Below, piece by piece: positions 32,621 through 39,184 of a stretch of 64,000 nucleotides of DNA (the stretch's first letter is position 1; the number at the start of each line of letters is the position of its first letter). The position numbers were made by a program, and so were the translations under genes. Below the pieces are notes generated by a model that made no database searches, had not been told where the DNA came from, and saw only the letters and a program-made list of their open reading frames with translations. The stretch is from Marthasterias glacialis (lineage: Eukaryota; Echinodermata; Asteroidea; Forcipulatida; Asteriidae), in the NCBI GenBank assembly GCA_911728455.2, contig OU452219.1, forward strand, positions 22,813,219 to 22,877,218. The letters are read 5' to 3'.

Positions 32621-34864
32621 TTTCTAGTAAAATTAAGGCATATCAAAATGCAGAATCTTTGTTATGAGTGTTATAAATAAGAAATACTGCATTGATATGA
32701 AATGAATTCAGTTGAACAATACTGGAAACAATAGGTTTTCAATATACATATGAATGGTTGTGGTGTTTTAGGGAAGGTACATTTTGCTTTGGCACTGCAT
32801 GTATTTCAATAATAGGTAGTAATTTTAACAATGGTAGTGAAGGCATGTCAACCAGATGATCCCAATATTTTTGGATTGTTCAGTGGTTGTTTCTTTGTAG
32901 TTGATAAGAATGGTTGCATTTACTGATTTGATTGAAGTGTTTGTTGTAATCTTCAATCCTTACAGGGTCTGTACACATCGGACACTTTTACAAAGAGTGA
33001 TGCTTACTGTAGAAAAGAATATCATCCTTCAGCAGAGAAAAGTCACTTTTTGCTTCTGTGTCAGGTATTTATACAAAGGTTACCATTGCGATATATTTTG
33101 ACCTTATCAAATGGTTTGATATTTTTGGAGAAGGATTAGGCAATGGAAGGATTCTGTATGTGCCAAACTGTGCAAGAAATACTGCCGTGATATACTGCCA
33201 TAGAAAACTGCAAAACTCTGTACAAAACTTGTTGTGCATGGCCATTTTTATTTTGTATTTTTTCACATATCCAAAGTTGCATGTTGTTATTTACTCCAGG
33301 GTCCAATTTCCACATCAATTTGTTTATCATAAGAAAATCTTTCTTCACGTTTTTTCAGCCAAAATACCATGCAAAAGGTATTAAGTGTATTGTTAGTAAC
33401 TGGTTTACTGCATAGTAACAGGTTTTTTTGTTTCTAGCAGTCCTATGACATAAATATGTATTATTTATTTTTTTCAACCAGACATGCAATTTTGTATTTG
33501 TACAAAAAGAGGAAATGGCCAACCACAATTTACTTAATACAGTGTTTTTCAGTATTTAACCAGTTGCCGCCAGGATCCTTTTTTCTCTTGTCCTGTCCCC
33601 CTGGCGGGATTCTTTTGGCAGAATTGCCGGAGGCTTTTTTCTTTGAGGGTATCGCTGTCACAAAGAAACCCTGACTTGACAATGCCAAGAGAAGAGAGAT
33701 CCTCTTTATTGGATCAGCCGTTTTGTTTCGTGACCGAGAAAATGTCAAATTCATGCAGCGTGAGTTGCAAAACATTGGCTGTTACCTACGGCATGGGGGC
33801 GGTACTAAACACAGAACCATGGCAAATGTTGGCAGCTCTAAATCACACAAAAACCACCTCTTAATGGCCAGAAAACACCAATATATTCAAGACCTTTTTG
33901 TGTCCTTGTGTTGGTGAAACGTAAGTGTCAGACGGCGTGTGTGTGGTCTGTGCACGCTCCGCAGTGAAATGACCAGGCATTACAGAATGTCGTCTTAAGA
34001 CGGCTTCTGTTTCCAGGCAGGGGTAACATTTCGGTGGTAACAGGTCATCCGGCGCCAACTGGTTAATGGTACTATTATTAAAGAAAAATAAGGAAATCAG
34101 TTGAAAAGTTACATGTCAGCTCATTTCAATAAAAGTTGGATTGTAATACCTGGAATGTTTCTTTTGGACTTAATCTTGAATTTGATCACAATTTTGACAT
34201 CTTATCAATCATCTTTTTACTATCTTTTAGACAAGACAATGCACTGGAAGAAGTTGAATGAACTACTTGATCTTTATTATGTAAATGTTATTTCAGTTGC
34301 CATATTTGAACCAAAAACGCTGTTCATTTATTGATTGATTTTAGGTTGCGCTTGGAGAGATGGGTCCATATAGTTATCAGAGCATGGATAGAAATGCCTG
34401 TAACAGTACTTTTGCTAAAGGTAGGACCCACACCAGCGAGAAGAGAGAATTGCTGCTTCCATCAGGTGAGTTATCATGTACAAATAGATTGTGGAATTTT
34501 GGTATGGTTGAGATTGTTGGGATGCGCTGTAGTGTGCGAGTTAGTTTATTTAAAGTTCATTCTTGAATGGTACTTCAACCCTGGAAGGCTTGTAATTCTC
34601 TACTAATCTTTCCCCCCCCACCCTGATTGATGTCCTCTAGAATTTTTAATATCTACTTCTCCTTTTTCAATTTTGTCCTTCAAAAATAGAAAACTAACAT
34701 TAAGTTAATTTTGCTTTTTATTCTCTTCAGGTGTGTCAATAAACATTGGGAAACTGGTCTGTCCAAATCATTACTATTCATACAACAGTGACTATAATGA
34801 GTATGTGGTCAAAACTGAGGAACAAGTTTGCCTACGGTACCTGATACAATGCAGTAGTCGATAG
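419..34864 (+). CDS. Ankyrin-repeat, WGR-containing poly(ADP-ribose) polymerase (PME-5-like), 42 exons, 1926 aa
   Basis: This gene encodes a predicted ADP-ribosyltransferase that uses NAD+ to modify proteins. Joining 42 exons gives 5781 coding bases with consistent phases and only GT-AG introns; exon coordinates are in the seven block entries below. Order: unique N-terminus (about 1-140), ankyrin repeats (about 141-1370), charged linker, WGR (about 1438-1530), helical regulatory domain (about 1545-1740) and catalytic domain (about 1743-1926). The triad is His1778 (LWHGSS), Tyr1812 (GLYTSD) and Glu1906 (YNEYVV), so polymerising activity is plausible. The start ATG at 419 follows an in-frame TGA at 398-400 with no AG between, so this exon cannot extend upstream in frame. 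Tankyrase is excluded by the WGR and regulatory domains and the lack of SAM; PARP1 by the lack of zinc fingers and BRCT. Nematode PME-5 has this architecture. No promoter is identified. Confidence 0.93.
692..790. repeat. CATCATCCC / CAT microsatellite, probable LINE 3' tail
   Basis: Tandem CATCATCCC-type units pass into pure CAT repeats. On the minus strand this is a (GAT)n-type tail directly following the LINE coding remnant. The His-rich and Ile-rich reading frames across it are not genes. Confidence 0.9.
790..1390 (-). mobile_element. 3' end of a non-LTR retrotransposon (LINE), degenerate, in PARP intron 1
   Basis: On the minus strand the translation contains GRQKRRWRDEI, then WSRITSDRRKWKLLEEGF, preceded by KDMKWRWAWRLARRQYNRW. 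This is the characteristic C-terminal region of animal endonuclease/reverse-transcriptase LINE proteins. Frame breaks are needed to read upstream (GQTLTMED, GWRCFGRYN around 1200-1330), so it is a dead, 5'-truncated copy. The microsatellite at 692-790 sits exactly where the 3' tail of the element should be. Confidence 0.75.
2735..2835. repeat. Two-copy tandem repeat, about 48 bp, in PARP intron 4
   Basis: AAACAGGATTCCAG followed by GTTGCTG-TTATTTAACCA occurs twice, about 48 bp apart. The similarity also shows in translation (KQDSRGVAGYLT / KQDSSSVADYLT), but no coding role is supported. Confidence 0.8.
3095..10140 (+). CDS. PARP gene block 2: exons 5-14, first ankyrin tract (aa 141-604)
   Basis: Exons are 3095-3258, 3487-3599, 4673-4767, 5338-5497, 5999-6207, 7534-7755, 8082-8111, 8678-8788, 9224-9373 and 10003-10140. 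Ankyrin signatures include ITPLHCAAINPNPKILAQLL, TPLMIAAMYGRTHNIEVLL, GYFAIHYAAEKGHM, TPLMIAAKMGHFELAKML, TALMLACMNGHYPIGTLLL and TPIHYAAAYGWWHCLRLLL. Ankyrin repeats normally bind protein partners; none can be named. Exon 11 is a 30-nt microexon (LHLLVSYTNE) needed to complete one repeat. Exon 7 has two in-frame acceptors 6 nt apart (4667 or 4673). Exon 14 inserts an acidic segment (MDTDDDTG) between repeats. Confidence 0.88.
3740..4345. mobile_element. TTAA-flanked MITE (piggyBac-like), copy in PARP intron 6
   Basis: The element begins ACCAGTTGACGCC after TTAA (3736-3739) and ends GCAGCAACTGG before TTAA (4346-4349). Terminal inverted repeats and TTAA target duplications are the hallmark of piggyBac-type transposition. 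There is no transposase. Its right half matches 15785-16120 (TTCATTCATTGTATTTC, TTTCTTTGTGCCAGC). Confidence 0.75.
5027..5196. mobile_element. Short MITE, about 170 bp, in PARP intron 7
   Basis: The left end ATAGAGAGGTTTTACGTGAC (5027-5046) is matched by an inverted right end GTCACGCAACCTCTCTAT (5179-5196). The left end runs into TGACGTCA. No coding capacity. Confidence 0.65.
5439..5785 (+). repeat. Tandem amplification of the 3' end of PARP exon 8 with its splice donor
   Basis: The last roughly 60 bases of exon 8 (ACACTTTGAATTAGCTAAGA through AAAAGAG), its donor and about 35 intron bases recur downstream. The shared ACAC anchor is at 5439, 5537, 5620 and 5718, so spacings are 98, 83 and 98 bp. 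The unit ending near 5578 lacks 15 bases. No acceptor precedes the extra units. Reading through the authentic donor gives an in-frame TAA at once, so the copies are probably noncoding, but several keep donor-like AG-GTAATT or AG-GTCATT junctions. Confidence 0.88.
6208..7533. other. PARP intron 9, nothing recognised
   Basis: About 1.3 kb of AT-rich intron. I see no repeat family member, no coding similarity and no strong inverted repeat. The short reading frames here lack context. Confidence 0.6.
9603..9893 (-). mobile_element. tRNA-derived SINE, minus orientation, PARP intron 13
   Basis: Read on the minus strand, it has an A-box-like GGCCGAACTGTCTAG and a B box GGGTTCGAGTCCC (9811-9823), then a tRNA-unrelated body with the GGACGTAAAGCCACAGG-type motif seen in the other SINEs, and a tail near 9603. 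It is not a functional tRNA because the cloverleaf is not preserved. Confidence 0.75.
10141..10984. other. PARP intron 14, nothing recognised
   Basis: AT-rich intron with loosely repeated stretches (TTTCAGTTATT followed by ATTCTTAAAATTCT-like sequence near 10,150, 10,620 and 10,790) that suggest an old diverged duplication. No coding similarity. Confidence 0.4.
10985..18611 (+). CDS. PARP gene block 3: exons 15-23, second ankyrin tract (aa 605-998)
   Basis: Exons are 10985-11020, 12360-12423, 13087-13247, 13721-13779, 14550-14662, 15115-15340, 16241-16424, 17726-17802 and 18350-18611. Exon 15 is only 36 nt (DLSNQNVCNTLQ). Ankyrin signatures include GNTPLIHAIQAHQCANAKTL, GKLPLHYAFYKC and GRTPLHYAAFRGALNSAMYI. 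Exon 23 leaves the ankyrin pattern with a basic, Trp-rich stretch (KYWIWKPKDIPEKP, then RWQGAVYVMMNRINKFG) of unknown function. The introns of this block are the most transposon-rich of the gene. Confidence 0.86.
11066..11670. mobile_element. TTAA-flanked MITE, copy in PARP intron 15
   Basis: TTAA at 11062-11065 is followed by CCACTTGGTGC; the right end CGTTAACTGG is followed by TTGA, a one-base-decayed TTAA. Length (about 605 bp) matches the copy at 3740. Internal similarity in the opposite orientation to the copy at 15785 is visible (GGCACAAAG, GCCAAGAGGACAAAG). Confidence 0.65.
11795..11820. repeat. Interstitial telomere-type tract (CCCTAA)n
   Basis: Three perfect TAACCC units and a decayed fourth lie in PARP intron 15. 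The TTAGGG-type telomere repeat is normal for deuterostomes. The tract is too short to be a telomere. Confidence 0.85.
13382..13615 (+). mobile_element. SINE fragment, PARP intron 17
   Basis: The 5' part (TTGTGACAGAGCGGTCTAGTG) is tRNA-like and the body (GGATGTAAAGCCATAGGTC) is shared with the SINEs at 9603 and 14749. The B box is lost. Confidence 0.6.
13854..14024. mobile_element. Foldback made of two inverted SINE tails
   Basis: GATGTTAAATTTGCAT at the left is the inverse of ATGCAAATTTAACATC at the right, and the arms continue through TTTGTGTTTTACC / GGTAAAACACAAA. The arm sequence equals the 3' body of the SINE at 14094 (GTATACAGTGCTT, ACACAAATAATA). A related palindrome lies at 37096-37229. 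Confidence 0.75.
14094..14260 (+). mobile_element. tRNA-derived SINE, PARP intron 18
   Basis: It has an A-box-like TGTGGTCTAGTGGTATGAC, a B box GGGTACGATTCCC (14144-14156), a body with ACTGAGTATACAGTGCTT and an AT-rich end ACAAATAATAA. It belongs to the same family as 17368 and 41155. Confidence 0.8.
14749..15004 (+). mobile_element. SINE, PARP intron 19
   Basis: Starts GAGTGTTGTGGCCGAGCC (tRNA-like) and contains GTGGGTTCAGTTCTC (B-box-like), a GGAACGTTAAGCCAAAGGTC body and a GTGCTATATAAATG end. Same family as the minus-strand copy at 9603. Confidence 0.7.
15700..15770. repeat. 27-bp tandem duplication, PARP intron 20
   Basis: AAAGGTCTTATAAG-ACTTGCATTTTG occurs twice in tandem. Confidence 0.75.
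15785..16120. mobile_element. TTAA-flanked MITE, right part, PARP intron 20
   Basis: The right end GTCGGCAACTGG is followed by TTAA (16121-16124). The body matches the copy at 3740 (CATTCATTGTATTTCAG, GGTTTCTTTGTGCCAGCAGT). The left end is not clearly identified; a TTAA-ACCAG at 15519 would give the usual length, but the sequence between looks unrelated. Confidence 0.6.
16471..16646. mobile_element. GGGCC-ended hairpin MITE, first of a cluster
   Basis: GGGCCTTATTTCATAGAGCT at the left is matched by the inverted right end GCTTTATGAAATTGGGCCC. The arms continue through GCTTAAGCA / TGCTAAAGC. About 176 bp, noncoding, in PARP intron 21. Confidence 0.8.
16650..17040. mobile_element. Further GGGCC-type hairpin MITE copies in tandem
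   Basis: Two more copies follow directly. One starts CCAGAGCAGCTTAAGCAC and ends GCAGCTCTATGAAATTGGG near 16823. The next starts GGGGCCAATTTCATAGAGCT near 16830 and ends GCAGCTATTTGAAATTGG near 17035. The second and third copies are more diverged than the first. Confidence 0.7.
17368..17503 (+). mobile_element. tRNA-derived SINE, PARP intron 21
   Basis: TTGGTGGTCTAGTGGTTAAG (A-box region) and GGATTCAAATCC (B box, 17409-17421) are followed by the family body ACTGAGTATGCAGTGCTTTT. The fold is too decayed for a tRNA gene. Confidence 0.8.
19163..24433 (+). CDS. PARP gene block 4: exons 24-30, third ankyrin tract (aa 999-1377)
   Basis: Exons are 19163-19321, 19873-19990, 21002-21119, 21738-22005, 22674-22797, 23403-23489 and 24171-24433. 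Ankyrin signatures include DQNLFHVLAIHADKGATSET, GCTPLHYAAINLNQDLFCVF, ATPLIFTIHMNCFEGCKFLL, VTPLMHAIVQ, GCTAIHYLM and GKTPLDYAMESRSYKMAKAL. Exon 29 encodes a short charged, non-ankyrin insert (SVSINVDDAYEIDNRQDQEK). The tract ends shortly before the WGR linker. Confidence 0.87.
19688..19832 (+). mobile_element. SINE 3' body fragment, PARP intron 24
   Basis: The stretch with GTAAATGATGAGCAACCTG, GGTGCTGCATAC and GAGTTGAGAT matches the bodies at 27120-27424 (plus) and 30375-30625 (minus). The tRNA-like head is missing. Confidence 0.6.
20391..20591. mobile_element. GC-rich short element with CAGTGGC ends, PARP intron 25
   Basis: The left end GCAGTGGCATAACC is matched by the inverted right end GCTACGCCACTG. 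The interior is G-rich on the left and C-rich on the right, so the element can fold on itself. Same type as 22468-22632. Confidence 0.65.
20728..20773. repeat. 20-bp tandem duplication
   Basis: AGCCTCGTGCTGAACCTAT is repeated immediately in PARP intron 25. Confidence 0.85.
21133..21377. mobile_element. GGGCC-type hairpin MITE, PARP intron 26
   Basis: AGGGTCGAATTTCTTAGAGC at the left and AAGCAGCTCTATGAAAACGG at the right (followed by CCCC) are the inverted ends of the family found at 16471. The internal GCTTAAGC and GCTAAGC motifs agree. Confidence 0.7.
22468..22632. mobile_element. 165-bp GC-rich element with 11-bp target duplication, PARP intron 27
   Basis: GCAGTAATTCA flanks both sides (22457-22467 and 22633-22643). 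The ends GCAGCGTAGC / GCTACGCGGCT are inverted. The interior holds G runs of up to about 13. It lies only about 30 bases before exon 28. Confidence 0.75.
23622..23950 (+). mobile_element. tRNA-derived SINE, PARP intron 29
   Basis: An A-box-like GGGTGGCTGGTACGG and a B box CTGGTTCGATTCTAG (23672-23686) head a longer body. This body differs from the other SINEs, so it is a second family. Confidence 0.65.
24443..24571. mobile_element. MITE with AATGGGAGACTTT ends, abutting the exon 30 donor
   Basis: AATGGGAGACTTTTGG is matched by the inverted end CCAAAGTCTTCCATT. The arms continue over about 40 bases (CTAGGTGGCAGCAGAC / GTCTGCTTCCATCTAG). The element begins 10 bases after the end of exon 30, so the donor sits at the foot of a potential hairpin. 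Confidence 0.8.
24795..25130. repeat. Diverged tandem repeat with acceptor-like motifs before exon 31
   Basis: About three units of 120-140 bp each contain a CTC-CAG-CTGTG block (near 24803, 24942 and 25064) and a TGTGTGTTTTTTATT-TGCTC block (24861 and 24986). Each CTC-CAG resembles a 3' splice site, but no exon-like reading frame follows. Confidence 0.7.
25187..27078 (+). CDS. PARP gene block 5: exons 31-33, linker and WGR domain (aa 1378-1529)
   Basis: Exons are 25187-25368, 26401-26506 and 26909-27078. Exon 31 encodes a charged linker (LEAERSKTRVVEELKPKV). Exons 32-33 encode the WGR domain: NKFYKMQ-like NNFYKMQIIHQV, the signature TRWGRIGDEGQFQ, and GTKEEAISEFMKIFKAKSGN. WGR domains of PARPs bind DNA ends and relay activation to the regulatory domain. 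The exon 31 donor is the GT at 25369; using the next GT would shift the frame. Confidence 0.92.
25676..25691. repeat. Poly-C tract
   Basis: A C-rich run with a single interrupting A, in PARP intron 31. Confidence 0.9.
26136..26292. mobile_element. MITE with AATGGGAGACTTT ends, PARP intron 31
   Basis: AATGGGAGACTTTCAG is matched by the inverted end AAAAGTCTCCCATT. The interior has paired TTTTTACAGTTCT / AGAACTGTCAAAAA arms and a CATGCTCAGAACT direct repeat. Same family as 24443. Confidence 0.8.
27120..27424 (+). mobile_element. tRNA-derived SINE, PARP intron 33
   Basis: The B box GGGTTCGAATCCC is at 27173-27185. The body (CAAGACACTTAACTATAATTG, GGTGCTGCATAC) matches 19688 and the minus-strand copy at 30375. 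It ends in GTGCCTAATAAATGC-type sequence. The A-box region is decayed. Confidence 0.75.
27873..31047 (+). CDS. PARP gene block 6: exons 34-38, helical regulatory domain (aa 1530-1742)
   Basis: Exons are 27873-28023, 28537-28658, 29846-29924, 30071-30248 and 30940-31047. The segment SELPEGIKNVLLEL begins the helical domain, aligned by eye with the PARP1 stretch that starts with a Leu-Pro and leads into paired helices. HLPKDVLLKAKEILNQI matches the next conserved helix, followed by AMDEVYALSNEYFYLIPQ and LLELEMTNRILLGA. In PARP1 this domain is autoinhibitory and unfolds on DNA-break binding. Its presence with WGR suggests that this enzyme is likewise allosterically gated, which is inference. 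Confidence 0.92.
28694..29208. mobile_element. Non-autonomous DNA transposon, about 515 bp, PARP intron 35
   Basis: The left end AATGGGTGCGTTCGATTTGC and right end, read inverted, AATGGGTCTGTTCAATTAAT form imperfect terminal inverted repeats extending into CCCCGGGTCGACCC / CCCCGGTTGACCC. An internal near-perfect hairpin lies at 28776-28816 (19 of 20 paired). No transposase. Confidence 0.75.
30375..30625 (-). mobile_element. tRNA-derived SINE, minus orientation, PARP intron 37
   Basis: On the minus strand a B-box-like GTGGGTTTGAATC (30550-30562) is followed by GGCAAGACACTCAACTAC, a GTGAATGATCAGCAACC body and GGTGCAACAAAC. Same family as 27120. Confidence 0.75.
31306..34864 (+). CDS. PARP gene block 7: exons 39-42, catalytic domain (aa 1743-1926)
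   Basis: Exons are 31306-31505, 32966-33064, 34345-34465 and 34731-34864 (stop TAG 34862-34864). Catalytic residues are His1778 in HKLLWHGSS, Tyr1812 in GKGLYTSDTFTKSDAYC and Glu1906 in DYNEYVVKTEEQVCLRYLI. The acceptor-site helix follows as VALGEMGPY. The triad is complete, so this is not a decayed or mono-transferase-type site. Compared with PARP1, GIYFAD is replaced by GLYTSD and the region between ALGEM and the active-site loop is short. Confidence 0.95.
31916..32029. mobile_element. Foldback MITE, about 114 bp, PARP intron 39
   Basis: ACTGCTTCGAGTGCTATGAT is matched by the inverted right arm ATCATAGCAC-like CCATAGCACGAGTAAAAGCA, with the arms continuing to TTAAAACT / AGTTTTAA. Noncoding. 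Confidence 0.7.
32097..32190. repeat. Minisatellite, about 27-bp unit, four copies
   Basis: GGTTGCTATGGG-ATAGTACATT units repeat with mild divergence in PARP intron 39; the last copy is decayed. Confidence 0.8.
32544..32618. repeat. (ATT)n microsatellite
   Basis: About 25 ATT units with one ACT interruption, PARP intron 39. Confidence 0.95.
33560..34062. mobile_element. TTAA-flanked MITE, best-preserved copy, PARP intron 40
   Basis: TTAA (33556-33559) is followed by CCAGTTGCCGCC; the right end GGCGCCAACTGG is followed by TTAA (34063-34066). The terminal inverted repeats are CCAGTTG(C)CGCC. 503 bp, no transposase; both target duplications are perfect. Confidence 0.85.
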
Positions 34865-37525
34865 AGCTTGATCTAAATAGTATGCGCCTATCTTCTGATA
34901 TGCAACTTTTATTGGTATATTCTTAAAATCAAGGTTGAAAGTTTGAAATATGACAAACTTTGGGGAAGATAATGGGACGGTTCACATCATCTGGTAGCAA
35001 TGCTCTGCTCCTCCTACGTGTAACAGGCCATCTTTGAGAACTGGGTCCATTCTGTAGATAGAATTTGTTTTCCTGACACTTTGGAGATTGGTTGCCTACT
35101 CCTTATCATCATGGAGGTCATGTCTTTCTTTAAAAAAAAGACCACCCCCAAAAACGTACAGCCACAAAATTAAAAGGTGTAAGATTCCATCTTGTTGCAA
35201 GAAACCCTTTACTTGTTTTATTAAGTTGAAGAAAGAAGTGGGTTTTGTTTTTGTTGTTGTTGGGGGGGGGGTACACACCAGAAAAGTAGCTCGACAAACA
35301 TTAACGATGCTAGATTACTTCTTCAAAAACTTCACCTTTGTTATGGGGATTTCTGTTAACCAGAACATGGCAACCTGCAACCTTTGAAAGAAATGTTAAT
35401 GTTTTCTGAAATGAGATATTTTGAAGGACCTTTTGGTTTTCTGAATCTTGTTAAAGATTTTATGGAAATTGTGATAAAATGAGTTTGTTAAATATTTTTG
35501 AAATGTAATGAATTTTTATCCACTGAAACATTAAAAACCCTTATATTAATGGACATCTTTTATATTTTACCAGATAGCCTTATAGTTATTGAACAGTATA
35601 AAAAACAACTTGTATAACTGTTAGATTGATACATAATGATTATATGTGTATATATCTCACCAAATAACAAAAGTTATGGCAAAAAAAGAAGATGGTTTTG
35701 ACTGTGGGTTCAGAATGTGAAAACCAAGTAAGGTAACCATGTGATATTTGGATATGTAAAAGGAGGGATCGTATACTGATATGATGACCTTAACAAAGGT
35801 TATCTCAGTATTATAAAATTATATTCACCCTGTTTTAATTTATGCACATAAATTAAAAAAAGTTTAAAACCTGTAGCAGATGTGCAAATAAGTAGACTTA
35901 TGTTTTTAATGCAGTTTTACAATCCAAGTTCAATAATAAGTCTTGAATTTGAGGTTTAAGAATTGAATCATTTGTGATGATGTACAGAATGCCTGCTTTT
36001 ATTTCTTTTATGGGTGCGGGGTTGTAAGGATATGAAGAAAGTAGTGATTTAGTGATGATAGGAAACAATATTCATAAATACCCCAGTCAGTTTGGGACAA
36101 TGTGGGCATTTCTATTGGTTGAAAGGTGGTCACATGACTGTTTAAGACCGGTTTTAAACGGATGATAAAGACATAGCTGGAGCTGTGGAGGTGCGTTCTG
36201 CACACATTATAGCCACACAGGTGTTGGTGCACTAGCTTACGCAGGTGCTTATTTACGCGTGGAGCAATCAATACATAGCGGTACTCAATGTAAAGTCTAT
36301 TAATACGCGCATGTACGTGCAACCGTTGAGCATCGACCCTTCACGAAATGAAGCCTGAGGACAAGGGAAGAATTGAAAAATAAATTCAAAAAAACAGCAA
36401 AGTTTCAACGGATTTGTCTACATTATTACGCTTTTTACCAAAAAGGGCATTTATGAATGGGAATAAAAGAGTGGTGACCGAGGTCTTAAACGGCCGTTTA
36501 AAACCTTGCAGGGTCGTGGCCATGTGATAAAGAACCTCTCCTTTGGCTCGGTCCTTTATCACACGGCCAGAAAATACTGGCAGGAGAAATAAATTAAATA
36601 AAAATACTAATGTCTTAGTAGAGAAGGGGGAGAGATGGTATGTTGATGAACATTTACATCTTTACACTGTTATAATGGAACACTAGAGGATTAGATACAG
36701 GATGACTTCACTTTCTTCTCAAGAGTGTAAATCCACAACTTTTAAGATTTGAATCAAATGGAGATATATGTGAAAAATCATGTTGAATACCATATAACAA
36801 GTAACCAACCCACAGTTAGAAAAAAAATTGTATGAAACTTTTTAAATTTCAGTTTTTGCCTAAAGAATCAAGCATGAACTCAAAAGTCATCATTTATTTA
36901 AGTGAATCAAAAAGTTTAATTCTCTCAATATTTACTCATTGTGTGGACATCTTTCCGTACCACACTCTTTGGGATTGATGATATTTTTAAAAATCGCGAT
37001 GTATTATAATTACCTAGTTGCTGTATATAATTGCTGTTTATTGCCAACTTTTATGAATTATCGTCTCATGAAATTTGTTATTGCAAACACAACTCAAGTC
37101 TGTGTTTTTAAACCTGCAACGATGTGTGTTAAACACTGTATACTCAGTACTGCATATGCAGTGCTTAACACACATTGGTGCAGGGCAAAACACAAATATT
37201 CTTTTTCCGATGCAAATTCAACATCTAACAACTCAAGTCAGTCATTTTTGTAAAAGTATTTTAATCAACAACATGTCATCTTATATTTAGAGTATGAAAT
37301 TGCTTATATCATCATCTATTAACCTTTCAGAGACCATACATTTTTGTACAGTTGTGACCATATGCCAAGGTATGTCTAGTTTGGATGGATTTTCACATAA
37401 ATTTTGCTTTGTTGTAGACATTATTGATAGTATGTAAACTTGGGAAACATGAGAAATTGTAAATTGACCTTTTTGGTTGAATGGAACTTGGTCAAATCTT
37501 GCGGCCATTTGCAGCCATTGTGGGC
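34865..37525 (+). other. PARP 3' UTR and intergenic DNA
   Basis: AT-rich, noncoding. The first ATTAAA-type poly(A) signal candidate is at 35530-35535, about 670 bases after the stop, and AATAAA occurs near 36380; I cannot choose between them. A G-run lies near 35262-35270. A hairpin at 36517-36569 (TGGCCATGTGATAAAGAACC / GGTCCTTTATCACACGGCCA) looks like a small foldback element. Confidence 0.6.
37096..37229. mobile_element. Palindromic SINE-tail foldback
   Basis: GTGTGTTAA-CACTG on the left pairs with CAGTGCTTAACACAC on the right around TACTGCATATGCAGT. The flank GATGCAAATTCAACATC matches the end of the foldback at 13854. Confidence 0.65.
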
Positions 37526-39139
37526 ATTTTGGTACAAGCTGCGAGTAGCCTGTATGGTCTCTAATTGCGATTGTACGTAAACTCAGTTGATTTTAATAGA
37601 TTTTCATGGCAAGAAGATTGTACTTAATTTCAGTACAAAGTGCAGAATTGCTTATTTTGAGCAGTTTAGGGATTTTTCATCTGAAGCCTTGCCTTAAATG
37701 TTAACTCATTTTATTATAAAAGTAAGAGGTAGTTTAATAAAATAAAGGATTCAAAACTTGTTTATGTTGAGTGTTAAGTGAGTAAATAATTGTTTGTTAT
37801 AGTTAAGTTAAACATAACTGTACAGTCCATTTAAACATGAATATCTTTCTGATATATACATAGAAATTTTTCATATCAAAAAGTCCTGATATACAAAACA
37901 AATTACACAAAATGAAATTTCAAACTCACCCTTACGTGGCTTAGAATTTGTCCTAAGTCAGCCTTCAAGAAATTTATAACTATAACTTATGAGTATATTG
38001 ATTTTGCTGTTTAAATCTGTTGTGGTAAAAGATTTTGGTTGAGACAAAAAGTCGCGGCTGTACAACTGTGACAAATAATACATTTTACTCAGTACAACAA
38101 TTTGATTGACTCAGGTACTGCTCACATACATGACAAAAAACACAAAGTGTAAGTTTGAGTATAACATTAATACAAACTTTAAAACTGAAGTCTAAATCAG
38201 GGTTCGCCTACATTTTTCAGTGGCTAGCGGGACCAGTTATTTTGTTGCTTCACTATTCCTCAAGCTTCTTCATTGATCCATATCTTAGGTTTTCTTTCTA
38301 CGTTGTCGTTTGTACAAGACTTGAACTCAAACCATATGAGTAACGTGAAGGCAGTGGTTTACAAATGTACAGGCAGCATTGGGAAACAATGAGGTAGACA
38401 GCTAAACTTCTTGCACAGACTTTTGACTGGTCCTCAAAAGTTTTAAGTGACATTAAGCCAGCTGCTAATTTGAAATAACATAAACTATATCATTCAATGA
38501 TAGACATCTATTATGGATTGTACAATGCGTCATACATAAAATTTTATAAAGTCATGTAGAAATTTTGTTAAAAACTATTTGAGTTGTTGACTGGGTTGGT
38601 CAATTTCTCTACATTGCATTGTGATACATTTCAGATTACTAATACACTAAACCTTTCATTAAAACTTAAGAAATGTTGGAAGAAAGAATTCCACATGCTT
38701 TCAAAAGTGTATGATTGACACATAACCTGTCCCAATATGAAGCTATGAACACAAGCACAAATCGTTGTGTACCCCAAAGATGGATGCAACAAAAGTGTTA
38801 CCAGAAAAAAGGGCCTAAACAATTATGTGAACAATTGTGTCTCAAGAAAACTGAGCATGAAAGTTTGATCCATCTGCCATTCGTAAGTCGTTATATGCAG
38901 GTTAAATTCTGCATGGGAATGGGAAAACATGTCTTTGGGGTAGTTCTAGCAACAAAATTGCAACAGTAGGCCCTAAAGCCGTAATTATTTATTTAATTGC
39001 TTATGACCTGTTACTGGGACAAAAGTACTTTGTGTGCCTGGAAGAAGCCAGGCACACAAGAAATTATACCTTAAAATCATTGTTCCTCTACAATATAGCT
39101 TGACAGCATTATAGCTTGGTGGCATTACATATTACATGG

Positions 39140-39145
39140 TTTATT
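39140..39145 (-). terminator. Poly(A) signal of the copy 1 gene
   Basis: AATAAA on the minus strand, about 40 bases after the stop codon. Confidence 0.6.
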
Positions 39146-39184
39146 GTCAATGTAGGTCTACATGTATTTACATCACATCACAGA

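Noticed and set aside
33058-33384. 108-codon frame after PARP exon 40
   Set aside because: It begins inside the exon in the wrong frame and continues into the intron.
419-34864. Tankyrase identity for the ankyrin PARP
   Set aside because: There is no SAM domain between ankyrins and catalytic domain, while WGR and the helical regulatory domain are present, which tankyrases lack.
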